Shown here piece by piece: positions 36,201 through 38,536 of a DNA stretch of 64,000 nt. Made by a program: the position numbers and the translations under genes. The stretch is from Siphonodentalium dalli. Its lineage: Eukaryota; Mollusca; Scaphopoda; Gadilida; Siphonodentaliidae. Positions within the stretch are counted from its first letter, which is position 1; each line of letters starts with the position of its first letter. Where the stretch lies: assembly GCA_032622095.1 (NCBI GenBank), contig CP136062.1, forward strand, positions 3,226,001-3,290,000. The letters are read 5' to 3'. The notes beneath the pieces were generated by a model, which saw only the letters and a list, made by a program, of their open reading frames with translations, was not told where the DNA came from and ran no database searches.

Positions 36201-37542
36201 ATTTGGTTCCAATCAGATAAAAAATGTTTGAGTTATGGCAGAATGTGTGAATTCTAAGTAGAAAAAGGGCCATAACTCTGTAACAAAAACTCGGATCAAA
36301 CCCAAATTCGAACTCGATCTGTATTTTGGGCTGATATACCCATATACAAAATTTGCTTCTGATTGGATAGAAAATGTTTGAGTTATCGCATTACACGTGA
36401 AGTGTCTACGGACGGACAGACGGACAGACAGACGTACGGACGGACGGACGGACGAACGACGAGTGGTCAATCCGGACAACGACACTATGTTTACCATACA
36501 TGGTATGGGTAAACATAATAACATTTATCAAATTATGATAATTTCCTAAAGAGTATACTAATAGTATGGCATAATGATGATATGAATGCGATATTATTCA
36601 CAAAACATGCTTTGTGTCAGAGAAAATACAGGTCAAGTGTTGATTAGTTTCTCGCAAAAAGCGGAGCGGATTGCTTATAAGCAGAGTCATGATATTGCAT
36701 CATTTCCTTATTTAGATTGTAAAACACCTAATTTGGTGCATCTACAACTTACAACTTGCAATACTACTCATTTTAAATTCCTTATTTGGTATGTATCACC
36801 ATATATAGGTTAGGAGAAAATACAAATTGGATTGAAAAATATTCATCTCTTGGCAAGAACAATTATATTATGCACACATTTTCTCTCTGATAATTCCCAA
36901 TCATGAAGTAATGTGGATTAGCTGGATTTTTAATTGACAGTGGGTAGAATGGGTCGATTAAAATAAAATTTGGTGTGATTTGAATGCGATTGTTGATTGC
37001 GCCAATAATTTTATTGTCGCCTTCCACAGCGCAACGGAACATTTTCATTAGATGATCTGGTAGTTCCAAGTGTTTGTCTATAAACAAACGGTTCTGTAAC
37101 AAAGTACAAATGTGACAATAACATGCAATGTACGCAATATTTATGATTGGCATAAGAACAACATCTGTCTATTATATAATATTCTTTCTGTTTATGGAGG
37201 TTTTAGTGGATGTGACTATTTTAACAGCTATGCCCACCACAAAGGCTGCCCATATCTTTAACGACTCATCAAATCATGAGCTCTACCGGGTAATTATGTT
37301 TTGAGTTTCAATATGAATAGATAGCAAACATTCTTGAAAAGTTATGTAATGCTTGATGAGAGATGTGGAGCATCAACCTGTTTACATGCAGTATTAACAA
37401 ATGATGACTGATGCTGTATGAAAATACCTTTGTCAAATTAATTAATGTTGAATGTTAATATCAAGCTTCACCTACCAAAAGCCCATCTCCGTGAGATCAT
37501 TCTCATTTAAGAGGGATATTTCCTTGCCGCCAATTTGATGCT
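764..37542 (-). CDS. SAMHD1: SAMHD1-like dNTP triphosphohydrolase, 13 exons found, 5' end missing
   Basis: Exons in order: 37542-37476, 34148-34076, 28308-28148, 19968-19853, 18267-18197, 15303-15163, 12620-12573, 11531-11364, 10949-10858, 7873-7817, 5996-5810, 3811-3731, 1033-764. Together they give about 510 codons; human SAMHD1 has 626. The product is a SAM-domain plus HD-domain enzyme that hydrolyses dNTPs to deoxynucleosides and triphosphate, is activated by GTP/dNTP binding through tetramerisation, and limits dNTP supply to viruses and replication forks. Seen here: the SAM half motif ([18 protein letters not shown]), [55 protein letters not shown]. Splice phases agree at every join except 3731/1033, where about 12 residues are absent. 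The N-terminal exon(s) with the first half of SAM were not found up to the gap at 45,891. Regulation is not visible because the promoter is missing. Confidence 0.95.
1388..1536. mobile_element. Mariner-like hairpin MITE, copy 1 (degenerate)
   Basis: It starts TACAGTAATCCCCTAAATAA and includes ACCACAGCAGAATTATGG, TTTCAGGATTTAGTC and a GAAAGCTCT/AGAGCTTTC turn. It is a diverged member of the TA-flanked family seen cleanly at 3,845-4,003. The right terminus is eroded. Confidence 0.75.
2971..3400. repeat. Duplicated ~160-bp unit with poly-C tract and (GGAC)n end
   Basis: Two near-identical copies start at 2,971 and 3,133 (AATTTTCTAAGTCCAAAAAG). Both hold GGGGCGTAACTCTGG and a TTGTCC..CGGCTGGTC segment. 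The second copy is followed by a GGAC/GGAA-type microsatellite (about 3,320-3,360). The unit belongs to the 'ATAACTCTG ... ATCCGGAAACC' family found at 20.5 and 36.1 kb. Confidence 0.85.
3209..3245. repeat. Homopolymer run of 37 C
   Basis: An unbroken C run replaces the six Cs at the matching place in the neighbouring copy (TTGTCCCCCCGGCTGG). Its length may be an assembly estimate. Confidence 0.95.
3731..3811 (-). CDS. SAMHD1: SAMHD1 exon: [15 protein letters not shown]
   Basis: The acceptor is TTCTTTTTCAG and the donor is GTCAGT; 27 codons in phase 0. It reads [18 protein letters not shown] then LQPKHLMIT. It fits human '[22 protein letters not shown]' in position rather than strongly in identity. 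The next expected segment (human KAEDFIVDV) is not in this exon nor in the next one. Confidence 0.8.
3845..4003. mobile_element. Mariner-like hairpin MITE, copy 2 (near-perfect palindrome)
   Basis: The left end TACAGTAATGCACTAAATAA mirrors the right end TTATTTAGGGCATTACTGTA. The whole 159 bp folds back on itself through TTTCAGGATTTAGTCGGAAA and its complement. TA at both tips fits a Tc1/mariner TA target. No coding capacity. Confidence 0.9.
5592..5795. mobile_element. Mariner-like hairpin MITE, copy 3, with duplicated left end
   Basis: A partial left end occurs twice (TACAGTAATGACTAAAT and CAGTGATTGCCCTAAATAAT), followed by the GAGAGCTTTCCGATGAATGG body and a clean right end TTTAGGGCATTACTGTA. 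It lies 15 bp past the donor of SAMHD1 exon 5,810-5,996. Confidence 0.85.
5810..5996 (-). CDS. SAMHD1: SAMHD1 exon: [15 protein letters not shown] region
   Basis: The acceptor is CTGTTTTCAG and the donor is GTATGA; 187 nt, starting with the base that completes Gly. It reads [20 protein letters not shown], then [20 protein letters not shown] and [14 protein letters not shown]. This matches the human 'AIDDMEAYTKLTDNIFLEI...DPKLKDAREIL' C-terminal lobe. A mariner-like MITE (5,592-5,795) begins 15 bp past the donor. Confidence 0.95.
6035..6482. mobile_element. TTAA-flanked inverted-repeat element, CAGTGCCAGG type
   Basis: Ends are TTAACCCTTTCAGTGCCAGG and its complement CCTGGCACTGAAAGGGTTAA, with TTAA at both tips as in piggyBac-type insertion. 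The interior holds the palindromic module GCCAATGCATTC...GAATGCATTGGC at 6,086-6,154 and AT-rich filler. Confidence 0.85.
6483..7026. repeat. Diverged 'ATAACTCTG/atcggatc' family fragments
   Basis: Degenerate pieces of the common tandem unit (AACTCTCGTAAAAATGG near 6,760; GATCTGTACTTTATGG near 6,798) ending with GGAAGAATGGATGGACATGC near 6,980. No gene seen. Confidence 0.55.
7027..7258. repeat. Dispersed repeat, copy A (partner at 35,171)
   Basis: It contains AACGAGAGGCCTATCCTGAT, CGGCAGATGTTAACCCATCC, TATAGAGTATACTGTTAT and ATTATAGACAAATGTACAT, all repeated in the same order and strand near 35.17-35.41 kb. Confidence 0.85.
7495..7700. repeat. 'GGCCATAACTCTG' unit with GGAC-type end
   Basis: It reads GGGCCATAACTCTGTTT, AATCGGATCAAACCCATATT, GATCTGTATTTTGGGCTGG, then a GGACGGACAGACATATGG segment. 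It resembles the unit at 36.1-36.5 kb. Confidence 0.8.
7817..7873 (-). CDS. SAMHD1: SAMHD1 small exon: [20 protein letters not shown]
   Basis: The acceptor is TTTATTACAG and the donor is GTGAGA; 57 nt. The first base completes ATG (Met) split from the previous exon and the last two bases start a Gly codon. It corresponds to human '[20 protein letters not shown]'. Confidence 0.93.
8229..10335. mobile_element. Tandem-repeat element (~165-bp family), interrupted by hAT 1
   Basis: Units carry GGATTTAGTCATACAAAGAG/AAAATCCAAGATGGC, the GCCATGTTTTTCAATGAAAA stretch and GCTCCCATCTAGAGGTCACC. The tail is TGTTGATGGAGGGACGAC, CCCATGGCAATAGCTCAAAT and the small hairpin TAGCTCAAATTTTG..CAAGTTGAGCTA (10,309-10,335). 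The head is unclear. Confidence 0.75.
8399..9653. mobile_element. hAT-type element 1 with 8-bp target duplication
   Basis: The left terminus TAGGGACCTGCGAATATTCG and the right terminus (complement TAGGGATCTGCAAATC) are inverted repeats. The element is flanked by CTAGAGGT on both sides (8,391-8,398 and 9,654-9,661). Removing it restores the repeat text GCTCCCATCTAGAGGTGATC, present intact near 10,045, so it landed in an older tandem-repeat element. Subterminal ATTCGATTCGAT motifs lie at both ends. No transposase frame is visible. Confidence 0.92.
10858..10949 (-). CDS. SAMHD1: SAMHD1 exon: [19 protein letters not shown]
   Basis: The acceptor is CTTTCCAG and the donor is GTAAGT; 92 nt, ending AT. 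It matches human '[26 protein letters not shown]'. The second Arg of 'HRRAYQHK' and the following Lys are Gln here (human R372 and K377 by memory), residues near the substrate and allosteric nucleotide sites. Confidence 0.95.
11045..11275. repeat. 'GTGACCACATGTAAACAATC' family fragment with GGAT/GGAC microsatellite
   Basis: It contains CCCTGTGACCACATG, AATCTGAATACCAGTC, ACCATATATGAATCCATTTGG, then GATGGATGGATGG and the end TTCAGGTGAGCTAAAAAG. It matches the family at 15.9-16.6 and 17.7-18.07 kb. Confidence 0.8.
11364..11531 (-). CDS. SAMHD1: SAMHD1 exon: [13 protein letters not shown]
   Basis: The acceptor is TTTGTAG and the donor is GTAAAC; 56 codons in phase 0. It contains [20 protein letters not shown] with the third metal-ligand Asp (human D311) and the substrate-contacting K, Y and D. 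It continues with [19 protein letters not shown] and ICIRDK. Confidence 0.97.
12139..12350 (+). pseudogene. Decayed LINE reverse transcriptase remnant
   Basis: The plus strand encodes [16 protein letters not shown], the RT 'G-x-R-Q-G-x-x-x-S-P-L-L-F-N' block, then a stop. After frame changes come [12 protein letters not shown] (a worn Y-A-D-D catalytic block, second-last D replaced by S) and [16 protein letters not shown] (the block typical downstream of YADD in non-LTR elements). Blocks are in the right order but much closer than normal, so there are internal deletions and frameshifts. It cannot make a working enzyme. Confidence 0.7.
12573..12620 (-). CDS. SAMHD1: SAMHD1 small exon: [16 protein letters not shown]
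   Basis: The acceptor is TTCTCAG and the donor is GTGAGC; 16 codons in phase 0. It corresponds to human 'YKGRPENKSFLYE' just before the IVSNK segment. It is short, but phase and order fit on both sides. Confidence 0.9.
12621..14216. other. SAMHD1 intron, AT-rich, no recognisable element
   Basis: No gene, long inverted repeat or tandem array recognised. A poly-T run lies near 13,587-13,601. Confidence 0.5.
14217..14585. mobile_element. Hairpin element 'ATTTGCAGAATGAGGTCCCC', copy 1
   Basis: The left end TGCCTGACATTTGCAGAATG and the right end CATTCTGCAATGTCAGACAC are inverted. Inside are two sub-hairpins, each pairing a GAGGGTGAATTTGGTGATG arm with its complement (about 14,236-14,334 and 14,473-14,565). 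Confidence 0.8.
15163..15303 (-). CDS. SAMHD1: SAMHD1 exon: HEEAS to SSSG
   Basis: The acceptor is TTTTTCAG and the donor is GTATGT; exactly 47 codons in phase 0. It contains [16 protein letters not shown], matching human 'HEQGSVMMFEHLINSN' with the catalytic His (human H233), then [17 protein letters not shown] neighbouring in-frame run continues past the donor but is intron. Confidence 0.96.
15880..16570. repeat. Tandem units of ~145 bp, 'GTGACCCCATTTGAACAAAT' family
   Basis: About five diverged units recur at roughly 15,944, 16,074, 16,219, 16,364 and 16,511, each with GTGACCCCAT-like text followed by AATCTGAAT, then CACCAAAG and ATTACTAT. No microsatellite tail at this copy. Confidence 0.8.
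16653..17071. mobile_element. Hairpin element 'ATTTGCAGAATGAGGTCCCC', copy 2
   Basis: The ends TGTCTGTCATTTGCAGAATG and CATTCTGCAAATGACAGGCA are inverted. It has two inner hairpins with GAGGGTGA..TCACCCTC arms, the same plan as copy 1. A third fragment, CCTCATTCTGCAAATGTCAG, lies near 17,263, and an end-like fragment TGTGTCTGTCATTTGCAGG near 4,018. Confidence 0.8.
17700..18076. repeat. Tandem element end with GGAC/GGAT microsatellite and terminal hairpin
   Basis: Two ~145-bp units (AACAAATCTGAATAACAGTC; ACCAAATATGAACCCATTCGG) lead to GGATGGACGGACGGATGG repeats (about 17,968-18,020). The end is CGGAGACTTCGTCTCAGGTGAGCTAA, where AGCTCCACC pairs with GGTGAGCT. Confidence 0.85.
18197..18267 (-). 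CDS. SAMHD1: SAMHD1 exon: HGPFSH active-site segment
   Basis: The acceptor is ATCTTTCAG and the donor is GTATTT; 71 nt. It continues HDLG with [18 protein letters not shown] and ends KWK. Human H210, H215 and D218 are conserved. The exon ends in phase 0. Confidence 0.96.
19853..19968 (-). CDS. SAMHD1: SAMHD1 exon: HD motif
   Basis: The acceptor is GTTTCAG and the donor is GTATGC; 116 nt. It reads [18 protein letters not shown] followed by [21 protein letters not shown] are the catalytic metal ligands (human H206/D207). The codon split GG|A at the start and G at the end agree with the neighbours. Confidence 0.97.
20051..21546. mobile_element. Inverted-repeat element enclosing a tandem/GGAC element
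   Basis: The left arm (20,051-20,109) and right arm (21,484-21,546) are inverted, sharing for example CTACAATAGCTGCATTCAGC / its complement and AGCTAACCTAGCTGA. The middle is the separate tandem element listed at 20,363-21,455. No target duplication was recognised. Confidence 0.75.
20363..21455. mobile_element. Tandem-repeat element ending in (GGAC)n and a TCCCCCGAAA hairpin
   Basis: It starts near GTCCCCCGAACCGGTGG. About five diverged ~167-bp units follow, each with TTTTCTAAGTCGAAAA-like, CATAACTCT, CGAACTTGACCTGTATTTTG and ATCATCCGGAAACC text. Then come (ACGG)n at about 21,372-21,409 and a terminal hairpin GTCCCCCGAAA...TTTCGGGGGAC (21,427-21,455). Another copy of this end lies at 27,871-27,940. 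Confidence 0.85.
22452..22542 (+). CDS. Exon 1 of hAT-derived BED-finger protein
   Basis: An ATG in ACCAATGG context opens a 91-nt exon reading [19 protein letters not shown] then [10 protein letters not shown]. It ends on a GTATGT donor after one base of the next codon. It lies inside hAT element 2. Whether it is transcribed is unknown. Confidence 0.5.
22743..23026 (+). CDS. Exon 2 of hAT-derived protein with BED-type zinc finger
   Basis: It follows a GACTTTCAG acceptor. The two bases TT complete the codon left by exon 1, giving V-L-E-R-S-L-K in frame across a 200-bp intron. The text [17 protein letters not shown] then [10 protein letters not shown] has the C-x2-C ... H-x4-H spacing of BED fingers, the DNA-binding module at the N-terminus of many hAT transposases. 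The frame ends at a stop after 23,026 with no catalytic residues, so the rest of the transposase is deleted. It could be a remnant or a small DNA-binding product. Confidence 0.6.
23354..24297. other. SAMHD1 intron, no recognisable feature
   Basis: AT-rich sequence between two hAT elements. I see no exon, tandem array or inverted ends. Confidence 0.5.
24306..25607. mobile_element. hAT-type element 3 with 8-bp target duplication
   Basis: The termini TAGTGCTGAAACGG and CCGTTTCAGCACTA are inverted. CTTGTGAT flanks both sides (24,298-24,305; 25,608-25,615). Subterminal motifs built on AACCGGTT/ATCCGGTT recur at both ends (for example GACAACCGGTTGAAC on the left and TTAACCGGC on the right). An ATCAAAGATG...CATCTTTGAT palindrome lies near 24,620-24,655. 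No transposase frame was recognised. Confidence 0.95.
25616..26154. other. SAMHD1 intron, no recognisable feature
   Basis: No exon, tandem array or inverted repeat recognised. Confidence 0.5.
26155..26463. repeat. Two diverged tandem copies (GGAATGTGTCCATTT family)
   Basis: GGAATGTGTCCATTTC recurs at about 26,157 and 26,293, each followed by TGTACTTTCGGTTT, AAACAAAG and TTTAATAAATGG. Unit about 140-170 bp. Confidence 0.75.
26643..26711. repeat. Small inverted repeat, GTGAG...CTCAC
   Basis: The arms GAGATTAATATC and GATATTAATCTC, and the outer TCATGTGAG / CTCACATGA, pair around a short loop. Confidence 0.75.
26930..27400. repeat. Tandem units of the 'CATAACTCTG ... CATCCGGAAACC' family
   Basis: Text includes AAGTCGAAAAGCCCATAAC, CGAACTTGACCTGTATTTTG and twice TTATCATCCGGAAACC-like segments, then GGACGGACAGATGCACGG. 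Same family as 20.5-21.4 kb. Confidence 0.8.
27380..27866. repeat. Segment with repeated TATGTGGCT/AGCCACATA motifs
   Basis: TATGTGGCT occurs several times near 27,385-27,440. The complement AGCCACATAA occurs near 27,620 and 27,838. This could be a decayed hAT-like element, because motif orientation flips across it, but I found no target duplication. Confidence 0.4.
27867..27940. repeat. (GGAC)n plus TCCCCCGAAA terminal hairpin
   Basis: GGACGGACGGACGG is followed by ATAGTCCCCCGAAAATAAAT and TTTACGGGGGACAA, a stem of eight to ten pairs. It is identical in plan to 21,361-21,455. Confidence 0.85.
28148..28308 (-). CDS. SAMHD1: SAMHD1 exon: start of HD domain with first metal-binding His
   Basis: The acceptor is TTATGTTGCAG and the donor is GTGAGT; the exon is 161 nt, entering in phase 0 and ending GG. 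It encodes [13 protein letters not shown], then [18 protein letters not shown], then [16 protein letters not shown]. From memory of human numbering this keeps D137, R145 and Q149 (GTP/regulatory site), R164 and H167 (metal ligand). It is the exon most like human SAMHD1 in this window. Confidence 0.97.
28602..31455. mobile_element. Tandem-repeat element (~165-bp family), interrupted by hAT 4
   Basis: The head is GAAAGTGTCAATGACACTGTAGCTCAACTTGG. Units to 29,265 are of the GCTCCCATCTAGAGG type. After the hAT insertion, units at 30,806-31,455 are of the GACTCGTTCCCATCTACATGTC type with ACATCCATGACAAATTTCA. The tail seen at 42.5 kb is missing here; the text ends near AGGAAATTGTTGATTCTC. Confidence 0.8.
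29273..30805. mobile_element. hAT-type element 4 with 7-8-bp target duplication
   Basis: The termini CAGGGTTTCCGC and GCGGAAACCCTG are inverted. CTATAGC is repeated on both sides (29,266-29,272; 30,806-30,812) and extends to 8 bp if the terminal C is counted as target. It sits inside a 165-bp-family array. It contains a G-run near 29,317-29,335 and a fragment of the GGTGACGCTAGC hairpin family near 30,296. No transposase frame. Confidence 0.88.
31670..32062. mobile_element. Possible degenerate hAT-like element with CGATACGATA motifs
   Basis: The left side has CCCTGCAACGATAAAC and CGATACGATACCAATC; the right side has CACGATACGATACGC and ends TTGTAGCCCTAG. The complement of the right tip (CTAGGGCTACAATGA) resembles common hAT tips, but the left tip matches it poorly and no target duplication was seen. 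Confidence 0.4.
32063..33117. other. SAMHD1 intron, no recognisable gene
   Basis: No exon of the alanine aminotransferase beyond the one at 33,276 was found here, nor repeats I recognise. Confidence 0.45.
33276..33406 (+). pseudogene. GPT: Isolated C-terminal exon of an alanine aminotransferase
   Basis: After a TTTTACACAG acceptor the plus strand encodes [20 protein letters not shown], then a helix rich in K, L and E ending HERFMEKYK and TAG at 33,404-33,406. This is the well-known C-terminus of alanine aminotransferase (human '[21 protein letters not shown]...'), a pyridoxal-phosphate enzyme interconverting alanine and pyruvate. The split Gly codon G|GT is kept. No other exon of the gene was found, and it lies antisense inside a SAMHD1 intron. 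It is therefore either a captured exon fragment or the end of a nested gene whose other exons I missed. The reading frame is intact. Confidence 0.85.
33437..33590. mobile_element. Mariner-like hairpin MITE, copy 4
   Basis: Ends TACAGTTATGCCCTAAATAA and TTATTTAGAGCATTACTGTA, with TCCGATGAATGGCAACAAAC in the middle. It starts 31 bp after the aminotransferase stop codon and could supply 3' UTR sequence. Confidence 0.9.
34076..34148 (-). CDS. SAMHD1: SAMHD1 exon: end of SAM domain and linker
   Basis: The acceptor is TTTTGCAG and the donor is GTATGT. The first base completes the codon split from the previous exon (TG|T, Cys). The text [18 protein letters not shown] matches the human 'GERKKLLSYIQRL' helix, and the exon ends with SKK in phase 0, exactly what the next exon needs. 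It sits 73 bp left of a TTAA-flanked hairpin element. Confidence 0.9.
34221..34490. mobile_element. TTAA-flanked hairpin element, CATGACTGGAGC type, copy 1
   Basis: The ends TTAACCCTTCCATGACTGGAGC and GCTCCCGTCATGAAAGGGTTAA are inverted with TTAA tips. It contains two copies of the palindromic module (34,272-34,340 and 34,368-34,440). Confidence 0.88.
34541..34664. mobile_element. Mariner-like hairpin MITE, copy 5 (internally deleted left arm)
   Basis: TACAGTAATACTCTCGG runs directly into TTCCGATGAATGGCAACAAG. The right arm is complete to CAGGGCATTACTGTA. Confidence 0.88.
34814..34958. mobile_element. Mariner-like hairpin MITE, copy 6
   Basis: Ends TACAGTAATGCCCTAAGTAA and TTACTTAGGGCATTACTGTA. 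Compensating changes (AAGTAA/TTACTT versus AAATAA/TTATTT elsewhere) show the two tips match each other better than the family consensus. Confidence 0.92.
35171..35415. repeat. Dispersed repeat, copy B (partner at 7,027)
   Basis: It shares CGGCAGATGTTAACCCATCC, TATAGAGTATACTGTTATG and ATTATAGACAAATGTACAT with copy A. It ends GCCAGCAAGTCCATGGGTTAA and carries a half palindromic module (TATATAAGAGAATGCACTGG). Confidence 0.85.
36110..36500. repeat. 'GGGCCATAACTCTG' units with (GGAC)n end
   Basis: Two ~130-bp units (AATCGGATCAAACCCATATTC; GATCTGTATTTTGGGCTG) are followed by GGACGGACGGACGGACG (about 36,409-36,455) and a TACCATACATGGTATGGGTA palindrome at the end. Confidence 0.85.
36863..37093 (-). 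CDS. Possible orphan exon, unidentified
   Basis: A strong acceptor TTTGTTACAG is followed by about 75 open codons reading [19 protein letters not shown], then [20 protein letters not shown], ending TAA. It cannot be a SAMHD1 exon, because after the upstream exon's TG the next base A makes TGA. I do not recognise the product; chance is quite possible. Confidence 0.2.
   Translation of the reverse strand, partial: NRLFIDKHLELPDHLMKMFRCAVEGDNKIIGAINNRIQITPNFILIDPFYPLSIKNPANPHYFMIGNYQRENVCII
37476..37542 (-). CDS. SAMHD1: SAMHD1 exon: second half of SAM domain
   Basis: The acceptor is TTCTTCTTCTAG and the donor is GTAGGT. The 67-nt exon enters in phase with two bases completing a codon and leaves with TG. 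It reads [21 protein letters not shown], matching the SAM pattern in which 'I-G-x-x-L-x-L-x-E-x-D-L-x-E-M-G' forms the end-helix region. A donor four bases further on would include an in-frame TAG, so GTAGGT is the used site. This is the most 5' exon I can support. Confidence 0.85.
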
Positions 37543-37591
37543 CTAGAAGAAGAAGAAAAAACACATTTATACTGGTAAAACCTTTTTAAAT

Positions 37592-38440
37592 TAAAGTTTC
37601 AATGACACTGTAGCTCAAATTGGGAAGAAGTTTTTTTGCTTAGCAATGAATAGAATGATAAAGAAGAAGGAAAGTAAACTAGAGGTCACCCCAAAGATCC
37701 ATATGAAGTTTGGTGATGATCAGATGAGGGATGTGGTTTGTAGGGTGCGCCAAAGGATTTAGTCATACAAAGAGTAAATTCCAAGATGGCCACTGGTATA
37801 GTCTGGTAGCCAAGTTTTTCAATGAATTTCGGTCAAAATGTGAGGTTCCCATCTAGAGGTCACCCCAAAGATCCATATGAAGTTTGATGATCATCAGATG
37901 AGGGATGTGGTCTGTAGGGCATGCCAAAGGATTTAGTCACACAAAGAGTAAAATCCAAGATGGCTGCTGGCAGCCATGTTTTTCATTGAAAACTGTTCAA
38001 ATTTGATAGAGCTCTCCCATCTAGAGCTGATTGTAAACATGCCTGTAAATTTTCAAATCAATTCTTTAATAAAAGGGGGATCATGCCATAACTCCAGACA
38101 GACGTCATAATCTCAGGTGCACAGGTTCCCATGGTACTAAACATATGTGCCAAGTTTTAAAAAAATTGACCTAAAAATGTAGGAACAAAAGCTTGGACAA
38201 AATTATACGTGTTGCGAAAAGTTGAAATAGGAGGATAACTTCACCAAAAAAAGTCGGACTAACGTCATAATCGGAGGGGCACAGGTTCTCATAGTGATTA
38301 ATGTCTGTGCCAAGTTTCACGGAAAAAGATTAAAAAATGACTGAGAAAAACTCCGGACAAATTTGTGTCCACGGATGATGGACGGACGACGGATGAACAA
38401 GCTAATTCCAGTATACCAGTATACTCCCCCACAACAACTT
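37592..38440. mobile_element. Tandem-repeat element (~165-bp family), divergent copy
   Basis: The head is TCAATGACACTGTAGCTCAAATTGGG. Units have GAGGTCACCCCAAAGATCCATATG and TTTAGTCACACAAAGAGTAAA text. The distal part changes to CACAGGTTCTCATAGTG and ends with GGATGATGGACGGACGACGG. Confidence 0.75.
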
Positions 38441-38536
38441 GGATGAGGGATAATTTTTCATGTGTTCAGTTCTTCCCATGAGGAAAACACAGCAAGAGCA
38501 TTTATTTTCTCCCGTAATGCAGAAGACGGGTGTAAT

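Noticed and set aside
36863-37093. The frame at 36.9-37.1 kb as an additional SAMHD1 exon
   Set aside because: Joining it to the upstream exon, which ends TG, creates TGA, and the phase-correct next exon at 34,148 joins perfectly without it.
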